Assembly: GCA_039111535.1 (NCBI GenBank)
Contig: JBCCIM010000009.1
Coordinates: 1-64,000, forward strand
Direction of reading: 5' to 3'
Length of the DNA stretch: 64,000 nt
Source: Bacteroidota bacterium
Lineage (GTDB): Bacteria > Bacteroidota > Rhodothermia > Rhodothermales > JAHQVL01
Shown piece after piece: positions 18,500 through 27,294 of the stretch; within the stretch, counting starts at the first letter, position 1; each line of letters opens with the position of its first letter. The notes beneath the pieces are model-generated. The model searched no databases. It was not told the origin of the DNA and was given only the letters and a program-made list of their open reading frames with translations. A program made the translations under genes and the position numbers.

Positions 18500-19310
18500 G
18501 AAAGCGTTGGTATTCAGCGCGCACAGCTTGCAGACTTATGTAGATTGCGCGCGACGATTTGAGCTGAGCTATCTGGATGGACTGGTGTGGCCGGCAGTAG
18601 AATCAGAACCTCTGCTGGAAAGCGAGGCTTTCCTTCGTAACGGCCGTGTTTTCCATGAAATGGTACATCAAGACATCATCGGATTGCCTGTCATCGTGCC
18701 TACAAAGCCAGCTGTTATCGGCGACTGGTGGGCGCGATATCAAAGCCATGCGCCAGCAAACATCGAAGGCGAAAAATTTCCCGAAAAGACGCTCGTGGGA
18801 ACGGTTGACGGGCAGGTTGTTGTGGCTACGTATGACCTGATTGTGGTCACACCTGATAAGCGTGCCATCATTTTCGACTGGAAAACATGGCGGCAACCTG
18901 ATCGGGTAAGAGGCATCGGCGAGAAATTGCAGTCTCGCATTTATCCCTGGTTGCTGGTCGAAGCAGCCGGCATCCTCATGCCCGGCCTGAAGCTTGCACC
19001 TGAGGCCGTCGAGATGCGCTACTGGTTTACAGAAAAACCTGAAGCTCCGTACGTCCTGCGCTACGGTCGCGATCAGTATGAAGCAGATGCTACGTATCTG
19101 GCAGCACTTACCCAGGACGTGCTACAAACGGCATCCGGAGACTTTTTGCTTACCGAAAACGAGAAAAAGTGCACATACTGCCCGTACCGCTCGTTTTGTG
19201 GCCGGGGGGATGTTGCCGGCCTGTGGCAAGACTTCGATGGCGCAGAGGTTGTTGATGAAGTAGCTGCTTTGCTTGGCGATCTGGATGACTATGAATCTGT
19301 TGCCTTTTAA
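18492..19310 (+). CDS. Cas4/AddB-like PD-(D/E)XK nuclease with Fe-S cluster motif
   Basis: This 272-residue protein is a RecB-family nuclease. It carries GRVFHEMVHQ (the family His), the metal-binding TYDLIVV followed by AIIFDWKTW (the D..DxK core), and LQSRIYPWLL (the Q/Y motif). Four cysteines are placed as in AddB and Cas4: Cys19 near the N-terminus and CTYCPYRSFC near the C-terminus (C-X2-C-X5-C), predicting a 4Fe-4S cluster. A GGAGG ribosome site lies 7 nt before the ATG, inside the helicase gene that it overlaps by 8 bp. It is inferred to be the nuclease subunit of a break-resection complex with the two helicase-fold proteins. Confidence 0.88.
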   Translation: MDKKALVFSAHSLQTYVDCARRFELSYLDGLVWPAVESEPLLESEAFLRNGRVFHEMVHQDIIGLPVIVPTKPAVIGDWWARYQSHAPANIEGEKFPEKTLVGTVDGQVVVATYDLIVVTPDKRAIIFDWKTWRQPDRVRGIGEKLQSRIYPWLLVEAAGILMPGLKLAPEAVEMRYWFTEKPEAPYVLRYGRDQYEADATYLAALTQDVLQTASGDFLLTENEKKCTYCPYRSFCGRGDVAGLWQDFDGAEVVDEVAALLGDLDDYESVAF

Positions 19311-19321
19311 CGTGCTGTGCG

Positions 19322-21619
19322 ATGAAATTTAAATGGCAGCTGCCCCCGAAAAACGTTTCCATAGATGAAGCCGTACTTGATGCAGTTGGTGGGCGTAAGG
19401 TGTTGGCGCAGTTGTTGGTTATGCGCGGGATCTCAACGCCAGGTGCAATTCGGCAATTTCTGGATAGCGATGCGTATACGCCAGCGCCACCCGACATGCT
19501 GCACGACATGGCAAAGGGTGTTGAACGCATCGAGCGGGCCATCCGTGCACAAGAGCTGATTCTTGTTTGGGGTGATTTTGATGTAGATGGGCAGACTTCA
19601 ACGGCACTGCTCGTGGAGGCCTTGCAGCACCTGGGGGCGAATGTAACGTACTACGTGCCGATAAGAGCTGAAGATGGACACGGTATCAAACCGGCCACCT
19701 TGCAGCGATTTCTGGACCGAGGCATCAACGTGTTGTTGAGTTGTGATACCGGCATTGCTGCGGTAGACGCAGTTGAGCTGGCCAATGCGCACGGCGTAGA
19801 TGTGGTCATTACCGATCATCACGATTTACCAGATGTGCTGCCGGCTGCTTACGCGTCTATCAACCCCAAATTTCACAAACCCGATCACCCACATTACGGA
19901 TTGCCAGGTGTGGGTGTCGCATACAAATTAATCGAAGCCCTCTACACCCGCGCCGGCTGTGAAGCAGACCTCCCGGTATTGCTGGACCTCGTTGCCCTCG
20001 GCATTGTTGCTGACATTGCCAACCAGGCGGCAGATACCCGATTCCTCCTGCAGCAGGGCCTCGAAGTCCTTCGCACCTCACGTCGCCGAGGATTGCAGTC
20101 GATCATGAAACGCGGCAATGTGCTCCAACGGTACATGATCGACGAAGACATTGGGTTCAAAATTGGCCCCCGCCTTAATGCTGTCGGCAGGCTCAAGGAC
20201 GCCAATGTATCCGTGGATTTACTCACAACCAGCAATGCAGCTGAAGCAAATCGTATTGCTGATGACCTGGAAGCGTTGAACAGGGAGCGCCGGCGTCTAA
20301 CAGAGGACGTGTACGACTCGGCACTCGGACAAATTGATCGTGATCCCTCGCTGTTACAATACGCGGCGCTGGTGCTAGACAATCCCAAGTGGCACCAGGG
20401 GGTGATTGGAATTGTCGCCAGCAGGCTGGTGGAAGAGTTTGGCAAACCCACAATTCTCCTCGCCTCGCCACCAGGTGAGCCAGCGCGTGGCTCTGCCCGG
20501 TCGATTGAAGGCTACCACATTACCGAAGCCATTACAACGCAGGCTGATTATCTGCTTGGGTTTGGCGGCCATCCAATGGCTGCTGGTATGGCTTTGCCGG
20601 CTTCCGATATCGAGCGATTCCGTCGTGGTGTTTCCAAAGCGATTGTTGCGCAGCGCAACGGCAAAGTGCCCGAATCTGTGTTGGATATTTCGCTGGTTTT
20701 ACCGATCTCCGAAATCACACCAAAACTGGCAGACGAAGTGGAACTGATGGCACCTTTTGGTGCCGGCAATCCACCTGTGAATTACCTTTGCCGCGAGGTT
20801 GTAGTTACAGCAGACAAACTGTTTGGGAAAGACAAATCGCACCGTAAACTCTATGTGAGTGATGGTGCCTGTGACCCCGTTGAAGTAATCTGGTGGGGCG
20901 GGGCTGAAAAGGTACTACCGGAGGGCACGCTTGATATCGTATTTCGCATGCGTCCAGGCTATTTCAGGAACGAGCCAACCTTACAGGTTACCTTGCTCGA
21001 CTTGCAGCGCGCTGATCGGCTGGCTGCAGTACAGGGCCGCGTTTCATTTGAGATCATCGACTGGCGCGATAAGCCTGAGCCCGCACTGCAAGTAGAAAAA
21101 CTTCGGGCTTCTCATGAGCAGGTATGTGTTTGGGGGGAAGTTGGGCCGGTATTGGAAGGTATGGTTTCGCGGGCTGATCTTGTGCCGGCGGATGTGCTGG
21201 TCATTTGGACTTTACCCCCAGATCGAAGTGTGTTACTGGATGTATTAAATTTTGTTAAACCCAGCCAGGTGTACGTTGTAGGTCAGCATCCCGGTATGGA
21301 CATCGGTAGTCAATTTTTAAAACGACTTGCCGGCCTCGTCAAATACACGATCTCGAATTATAATGGCGAAACCCGCCTGGACAAGCTGGCCGCTGCCACC
21401 GCGCATACAACACACACCGTTAAGGCTGGCCTTGCGAGGGTTGCCGAATTAGGCATTGGCATACGTATTGATGACAGTGGAGGGGTGCGGGTTACTTTAG
21501 ATGTAACTGCCGGGAAAGCAGGTGCTGTTGATGACCTTCTTGAAACCCTTTTGAGAGAGGCAGCGGCATATCGACAGGCACTTGGTACAACACAAAAGCT
21601 GCCGGGTTTTTTACGGTAA
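19322..21619 (+). CDS. recJ: single-stranded-DNA-specific exonuclease RecJ, long form
   Basis: The 765-residue protein is a DHH-family RecJ. Visible motifs are WGDFDVDGQTSTALLVEAL, LLSCDTGIAAV, VVITDHHDLPD, LPGVGVAYKLI, WHQGVIGIVASRLVEEF (DHHA1) and FGGHPMAAGMAL. The usual motif I Tyr is Phe here, a common variant. RecJ is normally about 565-580 residues, and this copy carries about 200 extra C-terminal residues with an unassigned domain and a possible winged helix. It degrades single-stranded DNA 5' to 3' in recombination and repair. It begins 11 bp after the nuclease stop and closes the operon, coupling RecJ resection to the helicase-nuclease set. Confidence 0.9.
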   Translation: MKFKWQLPPKNVSIDEAVLDAVGGRKVLAQLLVMRGISTPGAIRQFLDSDAYTPAPPDMLHDMAKGVERIERAIRAQELILVWGDFDVDGQTSTALLVEALQHLGANVTYYVPIRAEDGHGIKPATLQRFLDRGINVLLSCDTGIAAVDAVELANAHGVDVVITDHHDLPDVLPAAYASINPKFHKPDHPHYGLPGVGVAYKLIEALYTRAGCEADLPVLLDLVALGIVADIANQAADTRFLLQQGLEVLRTSRRRGLQSIMKRGNVLQRYMIDEDIGFKIGPRLNAVGRLKDANVSVDLLTTSNAAEANRIADDLEALNRERRRLTEDVYDSALGQIDRDPSLLQYAALVLDNPKWHQGVIGIVASRLVEEFGKPTILLASPPGEPARGSARSIEGYHITEAITTQADYLLGFGGHPMAAGMALPASDIERFRRGVSKAIVAQRNGKVPESVLDISLVLPISEITPKLADEVELMAPFGAGNPPVNYLCREVVVTADKLFGKDKSHRKLYVSDGACDPVEVIWWGGAEKVLPEGTLDIVFRMRPGYFRNEPTLQVTLLDLQRADRLAAVQGRVSFEIIDWRDKPEPALQVEKLRASHEQVCVWGEVGPVLEGMVSRADLVPADVLVIWTLPPDRSVLLDVLNFVKPSQVYVVGQHPGMDIGSQFLKRLAGLVKYTISNYNGETRLDKLAAATAHTTHTVKAGLARVAELGIGIRIDDSGGVRVTLDVTAGKAGAVDDLLETLLREAAAYRQALGTTQKLPGFLR

Positions 21620-21719
21620 TTTTGGATCTGCACACGTCAGACGTACCTGTTAAGTACCGGCACTTCATGCCGCGGGTATACACAAATTGTAAAGCATTTG
21701 TAAAGTCACAAAAATTACC

Positions 21720-21766
21720 CGGCCTGAATGAAATGTAGTACCGTAATGCCTCGTCTACGGCCTGAA
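21720..21766 (+). repeat. 9-bp direct repeat in the TonB-receptor leader
   Basis: CGGCCTGAA occurs at 21720-21728 and again at 21758-21766, 38 bp apart, just upstream of the receptor ATG at 21801. Nearby TTGTAAAG is also repeated 11 bp apart (about 21687-21706). These may be activator sites or chance; there is no other support. Confidence 0.25.
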
Positions 21767-21800
21767 AAGACTTATAGACCCGATTGTATATAGGCAAAAC

Positions 21801-24698
21801 ATGATACAGCGCATACTGGGAAAAACGATATTAATGATGTGCGTCAGTCTACTGGGAGTGACGGCAGTGGTAGCACAGGATAGAGATGCCCCGCAAGGTA
21901 GTGTTATCTCAGGATTTGTGTATGACGAATCCACAGGTGATCCACTTCCTGGTGCCAACGTGTATCTCGTGAGTCGGGCAGACACAACAGTGCAGACGGG
22001 TGGTGTTACGAATGAAAAAGGGTTGTATCGGCTCGTGGTACCTGTAGCTGGCGCTTATGCTGCTGCATTTTCGTTTATCGGATTTGAAACGCACTACATG
22101 CCGATCGAGGCCACCGGGAGCTACACGTTTGCCGGCACAGTGAACCTGAAGATATCTATAACGGATCTGGAGCAGGTGCTGGTAGAGGAGGTTCAGGACC
22201 GTGTGGTTTTACGTGGTGACACAACGGAATTTAATGCAAATGCTTTCAAGGTCAATCCTGATGCAAGCGCTGCTGACCTGATTGCCAAAATGCCGGGTAT
22301 TGTTGTAGAAGATGGCAGCGTGCAGGCGCAAGGGGAAAATGTGCGGCGGGTCCTGGTGGATGGACGTGAGTTCTTTGGTAATGACACCAATGCCGCACTG
22401 AGCAATTTGCCGGCTGAAATTATCGAGCGCATACAGGTGTTCGACCGCATGAGCGATCAGTCGCAGTTTACCGGATTTGATGACGGCAATTCAGAGCGCA
22501 CAATCAACATCGTTACCCGATCGGGCATGAGCAACGGCCAATTTGGGAAGGTTTATGGCGGCTATGGCTCAGAAACCCGCTACGCCAGCGGTGGCAACCT
22601 GAATTTCTTCAATGGTGACCAACGGATATCGGTCATCGGGTTGAGCAACAATGTAAACCAGCAAAATTTCACTAATGAGGACCTGCTAGGCGTAATTGGC
22701 AATACGCGGGAGCGCGGTGGCGGGGGCTTTGGCGGTGGCTTTCGTCGTGGTGGAGGTGGAGGCGGGCGAGGACCTGGCGGTGCTGGACCTGGTGGCGGTG
22801 GCGGTGCTGGGCGGCCTGGTGGCGGAGGTTTGCGCACCAATCCTGCAGACTTCCTCGTTGGCAACCAAGATGGCATAAACCAGACGACCGCGTTTGGGAT
22901 TAACTATACCGATCAGTGGGGCGAGCAGTGGGAAGTTGCCGGCAGCTACTTCTTCAATACGTCGGATAACAACAGCGATATTTTGCTGGATCGTGAGTAT
23001 TTCCTCACCGACGTTGAAACCCAGCTGTACAACGAAACCAACCTCTCACGCAGCGACAACTTTAATCACCGTCTGAATGCCCGGCTTCGCTATACCATCG
23101 ATGAGCGCAACAGCGTGATGATCCGGCCCAACCTGAGTTGGCAACGCAACGATGCTTCCAGTAATCTCGTTGGCATTAACTCGCTGGTTGAAACAGGATT
23201 GTTGAGCGCCAATACCAACAACTACACGGCAGACAATGCCGGCTATACCTCAAATACCAACATCCTCTACCAACATCGCTTCCCGAAGCAGCGCCGGACT
23301 ATTTCATTGAGCGTGGGTGTAGGGTTTAATGACCGCTCGGGGGAAGCATCTTTGTTTTCGACCAACGAATTCTTTGATGCTGTGGATTCTCTGCTGGTGG
23401 TAGATCAGTTTACAGATACCGCACAAGATGGCCGAACGTTCTCTTCCAGCATAGCTTACACTGAGCCGGTTGGACAGGGCATGTTAATGTTTAACTATCG
23501 TCCGTCTGTTAGCCACAGTAATGCCGACCAGCGCACAAACCTGCTGGACCCAACAACAGGCACCTATAGCGTGCTGGATCCTGTGTTGTCCAATGTGTTC
23601 GAGAGCAAAACAGTTCGGCAACGTGCCGGTGTCAATTACATGATGCGTCGGCCAACTGGGATGATCACGTTTGGGGTAGATGTGCAAGACGAGCAGCTAA
23701 CCGGAGAGCAAGTCTTTCCACAGACGTTCAGTGTCACGCGCAATTTTCAAAGCCTGTTACCACGTGCAATGTTTATGTATCGGCCGTCTCGCGCTGAAAA
23801 CCTGCGGCTGTTTTACAGAACATCTACCAACACGCCATCCGTCACGCAACTGCAAAACGTGATTGACAATACAAACCCATTGCAGTTGTCGAGTGGGAAT
23901 CCAGAGCTTGAGCAGAGTTATAGCCACTCGCTGGTTGCGCGCTATAACAAAACCAGCGCAGATAACGGACGCGTCTTTATGGGTTTTGCCAGCATGACGC
24001 AGACCAACAACAACATCGGTACGGAGTCATTTATTGCGCTCGCGGATACCATGATTGCCCCCGGTGTATTGCTGACTCAGGGGTCTCAATTTTCACGCCC
24101 GGTCAATGTTGATGGGTATTGGAATGTACGCTCCCTGTTCACGCTTGGGTTGCCTGCAGCCGGCATCAAGAGTAACGTGAATCTAAATGCTGGCTATACG
24201 TTTTCCAACACACCCGGCACCATCAACGGGATTGAAAACGTATCGCGTGTACAGACGCTTACGGGTGGCGCTGTAATCGGCAGTAACATCAGCGAACGCG
24301 TTGATTTTACGCTCACGTATTCGCTCAACTTTACGGATGTAAACAACACCGTTTATCCCGAGCTAGACGCCAACTATCTGTTTCATAGGGCAGGCGCGCG
24401 TATCAACCTGCTCTTCGGCAAAGGCTGGGTGTTTGACACCAACCTGAACCTGTTGCAATACGCCGGCCTGAGCGATTCATTTGACCAAAATAACCTCGTT
24501 TGGAATGCCGGCATCGGCTACAAATTCTTGCGTGGCAACGGGGGAGAAGTCAAACTACTCCTTGCAGACATACTGAACCAAAACCAGAGCCTGTCCCGTA
24601 CGGTGAACGAGTTTTACATCGAGGACAACACCTCCAACGTACTCGAGCGCTACCTCATGTTGAACTTTACGTACAAATTAAGGCACTTCCGGGGGTAA
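21801..24698 (+). CDS. TonB-dependent receptor / outer-membrane beta-barrel protein
   Basis: The 965-residue protein has a signal peptide (residues 1-25), a carboxypeptidase-regulatory-like domain (SGFVYDESTGDPLPGANVYL, about 35-120), a plug domain (DLIAKMPGIVVEDG, RRVLVDGREFFGND) and a long beta-barrel ending in an aromatic strand (LNFTYKLRHF). It should transport or bind a bulky substrate at the outer membrane. A glycine-rich run of about 45 residues (positions 303-348, RGGGG and GPGG repeats) interrupts the region after the plug and probably forms a flexible loop. No SusD partner is present. It is transcribed alone, with a strong terminator after it. The substrate is unknown; carbohydrate enzymes lie convergently downstream. 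Confidence 0.88.
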   Translation: MIQRILGKTILMMCVSLLGVTAVVAQDRDAPQGSVISGFVYDESTGDPLPGANVYLVSRADTTVQTGGVTNEKGLYRLVVPVAGAYAAAFSFIGFETHYMPIEATGSYTFAGTVNLKISITDLEQVLVEEVQDRVVLRGDTTEFNANAFKVNPDASAADLIAKMPGIVVEDGSVQAQGENVRRVLVDGREFFGNDTNAALSNLPAEIIERIQVFDRMSDQSQFTGFDDGNSERTINIVTRSGMSNGQFGKVYGGYGSETRYASGGNLNFFNGDQRISVIGLSNNVNQQNFTNEDLLGVIGNTRERGGGGFGGGFRRGGGGGGRGPGGAGPGGGGGAGRPGGGGLRTNPADFLVGNQDGINQTTAFGINYTDQWGEQWEVAGSYFFNTSDNNSDILLDREYFLTDVETQLYNETNLSRSDNFNHRLNARLRYTIDERNSVMIRPNLSWQRNDASSNLVGINSLVETGLLSANTNNYTADNAGYTSNTNILYQHRFPKQRRTISLSVGVGFNDRSGEASLFSTNEFFDAVDSLLVVDQFTDTAQDGRTFSSSIAYTEPVGQGMLMFNYRPSVSHSNADQRTNLLDPTTGTYSVLDPVLSNVFESKTVRQRAGVNYMMRRPTGMITFGVDVQDEQLTGEQVFPQTFSVTRNFQSLLPRAMFMYRPSRAENLRLFYRTSTNTPSVTQLQNVIDNTNPLQLSSGNPELEQSYSHSLVARYNKTSADNGRVFMGFASMTQTNNNIGTESFIALADTMIAPGVLLTQGSQFSRPVNVDGYWNVRSLFTLGLPAAGIKSNVNLNAGYTFSNTPGTINGIENVSRVQTLTGGAVIGSNISERVDFTLTYSLNFTDVNNTVYPELDANYLFHRAGARINLLFGKGWVFDTNLNLLQYAGLSDSFDQNNLVWNAGIGYKFLRGNGGEVKLLLADILNQNQSLSRTVNEFYIEDNTSNVLERYLMLNFTYKLRHFRG

Positions 24699-24723
24699 CC
24701 CGGCACAAGTAGGCGCGGCACAA

Positions 24724-24776
24724 CGGCCCTGCAGGTCCATGCAAACAACGTATGGCCTGCAGGTGCCGATTTTTTT
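24724..24776 (+). terminator. rho-independent terminator after the TonB-dependent receptor
   Basis: Long stem made of CGGC/GCCG, CCTGCAGG/CCTGCAGG and CCAT/ATGG with single-base bulges, an 11-nt loop, then seven T residues. It begins 26 bp after the receptor stop. Confidence 0.8.
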
Positions 24777-24804
24777 CGCATCGGTTGCCGTGTGCGGCGT
24801 AGGC

Positions 24805-26253
24805 TCAACTCCAAATCCTGTCCCACGAACGCGGCTCGTCCCACTCGGGTGTGGGGGCAAACAATTCTGCGCCTTCTCGCAGATGCTCTTTTACCACCTC
24901 GTCATTCAGTTCAACACCGAGCCCCGGTGATTCGGGTACTTTCACAAAGCCGTCTTTCACGATGGGCTTCTCAATATCCGTTACCAGGTCTTCCCACCAG
25001 TCGATGTCAACCGAATGGTGTTCGAGCGCGACAAAGTTTTGCGTGGCAGCTGCGCTGTGAACGGAACCCATAAATGAAACAGGTGACGCCGCGTGGTGCA
25101 AGGCCTGCGCGATGCCGGCTTCTTCTGCATAGTCACCAATTTTTTTGGTTTCAAGAATGCCGCCGGCGCTGTTCGGGTCGGGGTGCACCATGTCTATTGC
25201 TCGTGCGTCGATCAGAGGCTTGAAATGTTTGAGTAAGTAGATGTCTTCCCCGGTTATGGTTGGTGTGTTGATTGCATCTGTGATGTCTTTCCACATTTCC
25301 GTGTAATCCCAGGGCACCATATCCTCTAGCCAGGCCAGGCGATAAGGCTCTACTGCATTACCGAGCCGGATGGCTTCGTTGATGCCGAAGTGGCCGTAGT
25401 GATCAGAAGCAATTGGGATTTCATACCCCACGGCATCCCGAACAGCCGCCAGGAATTCCGTAATCCGCTCAAGGCCTTTGTCGGTAATCTGAATCCGGGT
25501 AAACGGATGGCGGGTCATGCCGTATGAGCCGCCGGTACGGCTCCATTGCTGGAGCTTGGGGTCCCAAAGGTTTTGTCCGACAAGCATGCCCGGCTCGTCT
25601 TTGATCATGTCGATCCCGAAGTCCATTTTCAGAAAAGTGAAGCCTTTGTCGACCCGGTCTTTCATGCGTTTGGCGAGGGCTTCGGGGGTCTTTTCTTTGG
25701 GGGTGTCAACGTACACCCGGACGTAGTCGCGATACTTGCCCCCAAGCAGTTGGTAGACGGGTACATTGTAGGCTTTGCCGGCCAGGTCCCACAACGCCAT
25801 CTCAACAGCACAGACGCCGCCGGCCTGGCGAGACTGTCCGCCAAACTGCCGAATTTTCTTGAACAGTTTCTCTACATTACACGGATTTTCACCCAGAATG
25901 CGGCTCTTCAAAAAGAGGGCGTAGCGCGCATCAGCGCCGTCGCGCACATCACCATGCCCAACAAGGCCCTGGTTGGTGTAGATGCGAACGATTGGGGTAC
26001 GGCCCATGACGTCCAGGCTTGCCACGCGCATGTCGGTGATTTTGAGGTCCGAGGGGCCAGAGAATCGGTTAACGTGCTGGGTGGAATGTGAAAGCTGGTC
26101 TTCAATGGGATGCGCAAGCAGGGCTGCCAGGCTCACGCCGCCGAGGCTGGCCTGTTTAAAAAAGGTCCGCCGGCTGTTGCCTGTTTTTTCAGGACTGGCT
26201 TTTTCCGAAGGATGGGGCGGCAGATTTTTGAAAGCGTCTAGTGTCTGTTTCAT
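24805..26253 (-). CDS. Tat-exported mandelate racemase/muconate-lactonizing-family enzyme
   Basis: The 482-residue protein belongs to the enolase superfamily and probably dehydrates or racemises a sugar acid. A twin-arginine signal (SRRTFFKQASLGGVSLAALL) near residues 27-46 precedes the catalytic part. Metal and base candidates sit in FLKMDFGID, IASDHYGHFG, LAWLEDMVPW, TITGEDIYLLKHF and GIAQALHHAASPVS, in the order expected for the barrel strands. It is last in a three-gene minus-strand unit after an RraA-like protein and an AGE-type epimerase. The exact substrate cannot be read from the sequence; galactonate or related acids are plausible. The Tat signal implies periplasmic action. Confidence 0.8.
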   Translation of the reverse strand: MKQTLDAFKNLPPHPSEKASPEKTGNSRRTFFKQASLGGVSLAALLAHPIEDQLSHSTQHVNRFSGPSDLKITDMRVASLDVMGRTPIVRIYTNQGLVGHGDVRDGADARYALFLKSRILGENPCNVEKLFKKIRQFGGQSRQAGGVCAVEMALWDLAGKAYNVPVYQLLGGKYRDYVRVYVDTPKEKTPEALAKRMKDRVDKGFTFLKMDFGIDMIKDEPGMLVGQNLWDPKLQQWSRTGGSYGMTRHPFTRIQITDKGLERITEFLAAVRDAVGYEIPIASDHYGHFGINEAIRLGNAVEPYRLAWLEDMVPWDYTEMWKDITDAINTPTITGEDIYLLKHFKPLIDARAIDMVHPDPNSAGGILETKKIGDYAEEAGIAQALHHAASPVSFMGSVHSAAATQNFVALEHHSVDIDWWEDLVTDIEKPIVKDGFVKVPESPGLGVELNDEVVKEHLREGAELFAPTPEWDEPRSWDRIWS

Positions 26254-26306
26254 GGGGGCTGATGGTTTGGTGTCCGTTATTGCATGTCGACTGCTTTGGC
26301 TAATGC

Positions 26307-27242
26307 CTACCAGTTGCGTTCATCCAGCATTTCTTGAATGCGACTGCGGGGGACTGGCAGGTTGTCGATATTTATTTCGAGCCATGCATAAAAATCGCGT
26401 TCGATGGCTTCTGTCCACTTGGTGTCGATCTGGCCGGGTGTATACTTGCCTTCCCGCAACATCTGGTGACCAAAGCTGTCACGGAGCTTGACGAGTTCTG
26501 CAGTCTCTACAGCTTCTTGAGCAAACTGTGCAGGGATGAACAGCACACCGCCGCGCTTGGCCAGGACAACATCGCCCGGCAGCACAACTGCTTCCCCGAT
26601 CCGAATGACGCCGTTGATGCCGCCAAGCATCATTTCCTGGATATAAGAGGGGTGCCAGTCGCGGACAAAAGCGTTGAAGCCTTCAATTTGTTCGAGCCCT
26701 TCGAGGTCGCGAAGGGAGCCGTCGAATACAACGCCAGTGCCACTGTTTGCAAAGATGGCATTGCCGAGGTTATCTCCAATGAGCGTGCCGGATGCTATTT
26801 TACCAAAAGCATCAGCCACGTAGACATCGCCTTGTTGTAGCATGTCGATGGGCCAGGAATTCGTGGCGCCAATTCTGCCTTCTGCGTGCCCTTGTTCGAG
26901 CCGGCGTTTGGCCAGAGCAGGACTGTTGGGCATGTATTGCACCGTGAGCGCTCGCCCGACAATGGTTTCGTGCTCGTGGATCATCTTCCAGTTGCCGGCA
27001 AACTGGTTGTGGTATCCATGCCGGCGAATGACGCCCCAGGCTTCTTCGATGGACACGTTTTTCATCCGTGCAAGGATATCATCAGAGACTTTTGGGCGGC
27101 CATCTTCCAGCCGCTCGCCTTCCCATTCTGCGGTAAGGAAAACTACCTCGTCATAGGAGAGTACCTGTGCGTGCGTGGGTGTAGCCGCACAAAGGAGCAA
27201 GAAGCCTGCTGCCAGGCATCCAGACAGTTTGAGTATTGACAT
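26307..27242 (-). CDS. exported RraA-family (aldolase-like) protein
   Basis: This 311-residue protein has an N-terminal signal peptide (LAAGFLLLCAATPTHA) followed by an RraA-like fold: VGRALTVQYMP, QGDVYVADAFGKIASGTLIGDN, GTGVVFDGSLRDLEGLE and LPGDVVLAKRGGVLFIP. Family members include metal-dependent 4-hydroxy-4-methyl-2-oxoglutarate aldolases; the related RraA inhibits RNase E, which an exported protein could not do. GDNLGN and GSLRD are typical active-site segments. It lies 53 bp downstream of the start side of the enolase-type gene and 52 bp from the epimerase gene, so the three are likely cotranscribed. It may cleave or decarboxylate a product of the enolase-type enzyme, an inference from context. 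Confidence 0.78.
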   Translation of the reverse strand: MSILKLSGCLAAGFLLLCAATPTHAQVLSYDEVVFLTAEWEGERLEDGRPKVSDDILARMKNVSIEEAWGVIRRHGYHNQFAGNWKMIHEHETIVGRALTVQYMPNSPALAKRRLEQGHAEGRIGATNSWPIDMLQQGDVYVADAFGKIASGTLIGDNLGNAIFANSGTGVVFDGSLRDLEGLEQIEGFNAFVRDWHPSYIQEMMLGGINGVIRIGEAVVLPGDVVLAKRGGVLFIPAQFAQEAVETAELVKLRDSFGHQMLREGKYTPGQIDTKWTEAIERDFYAWLEINIDNLPVPRSRIQEMLDERNW

Positions 27243-27294
27243 GAGGGTGTTGGGGTTGGTGGAAAAAAGTGGGGTGCCAGCAGGGGCTGGCGAA

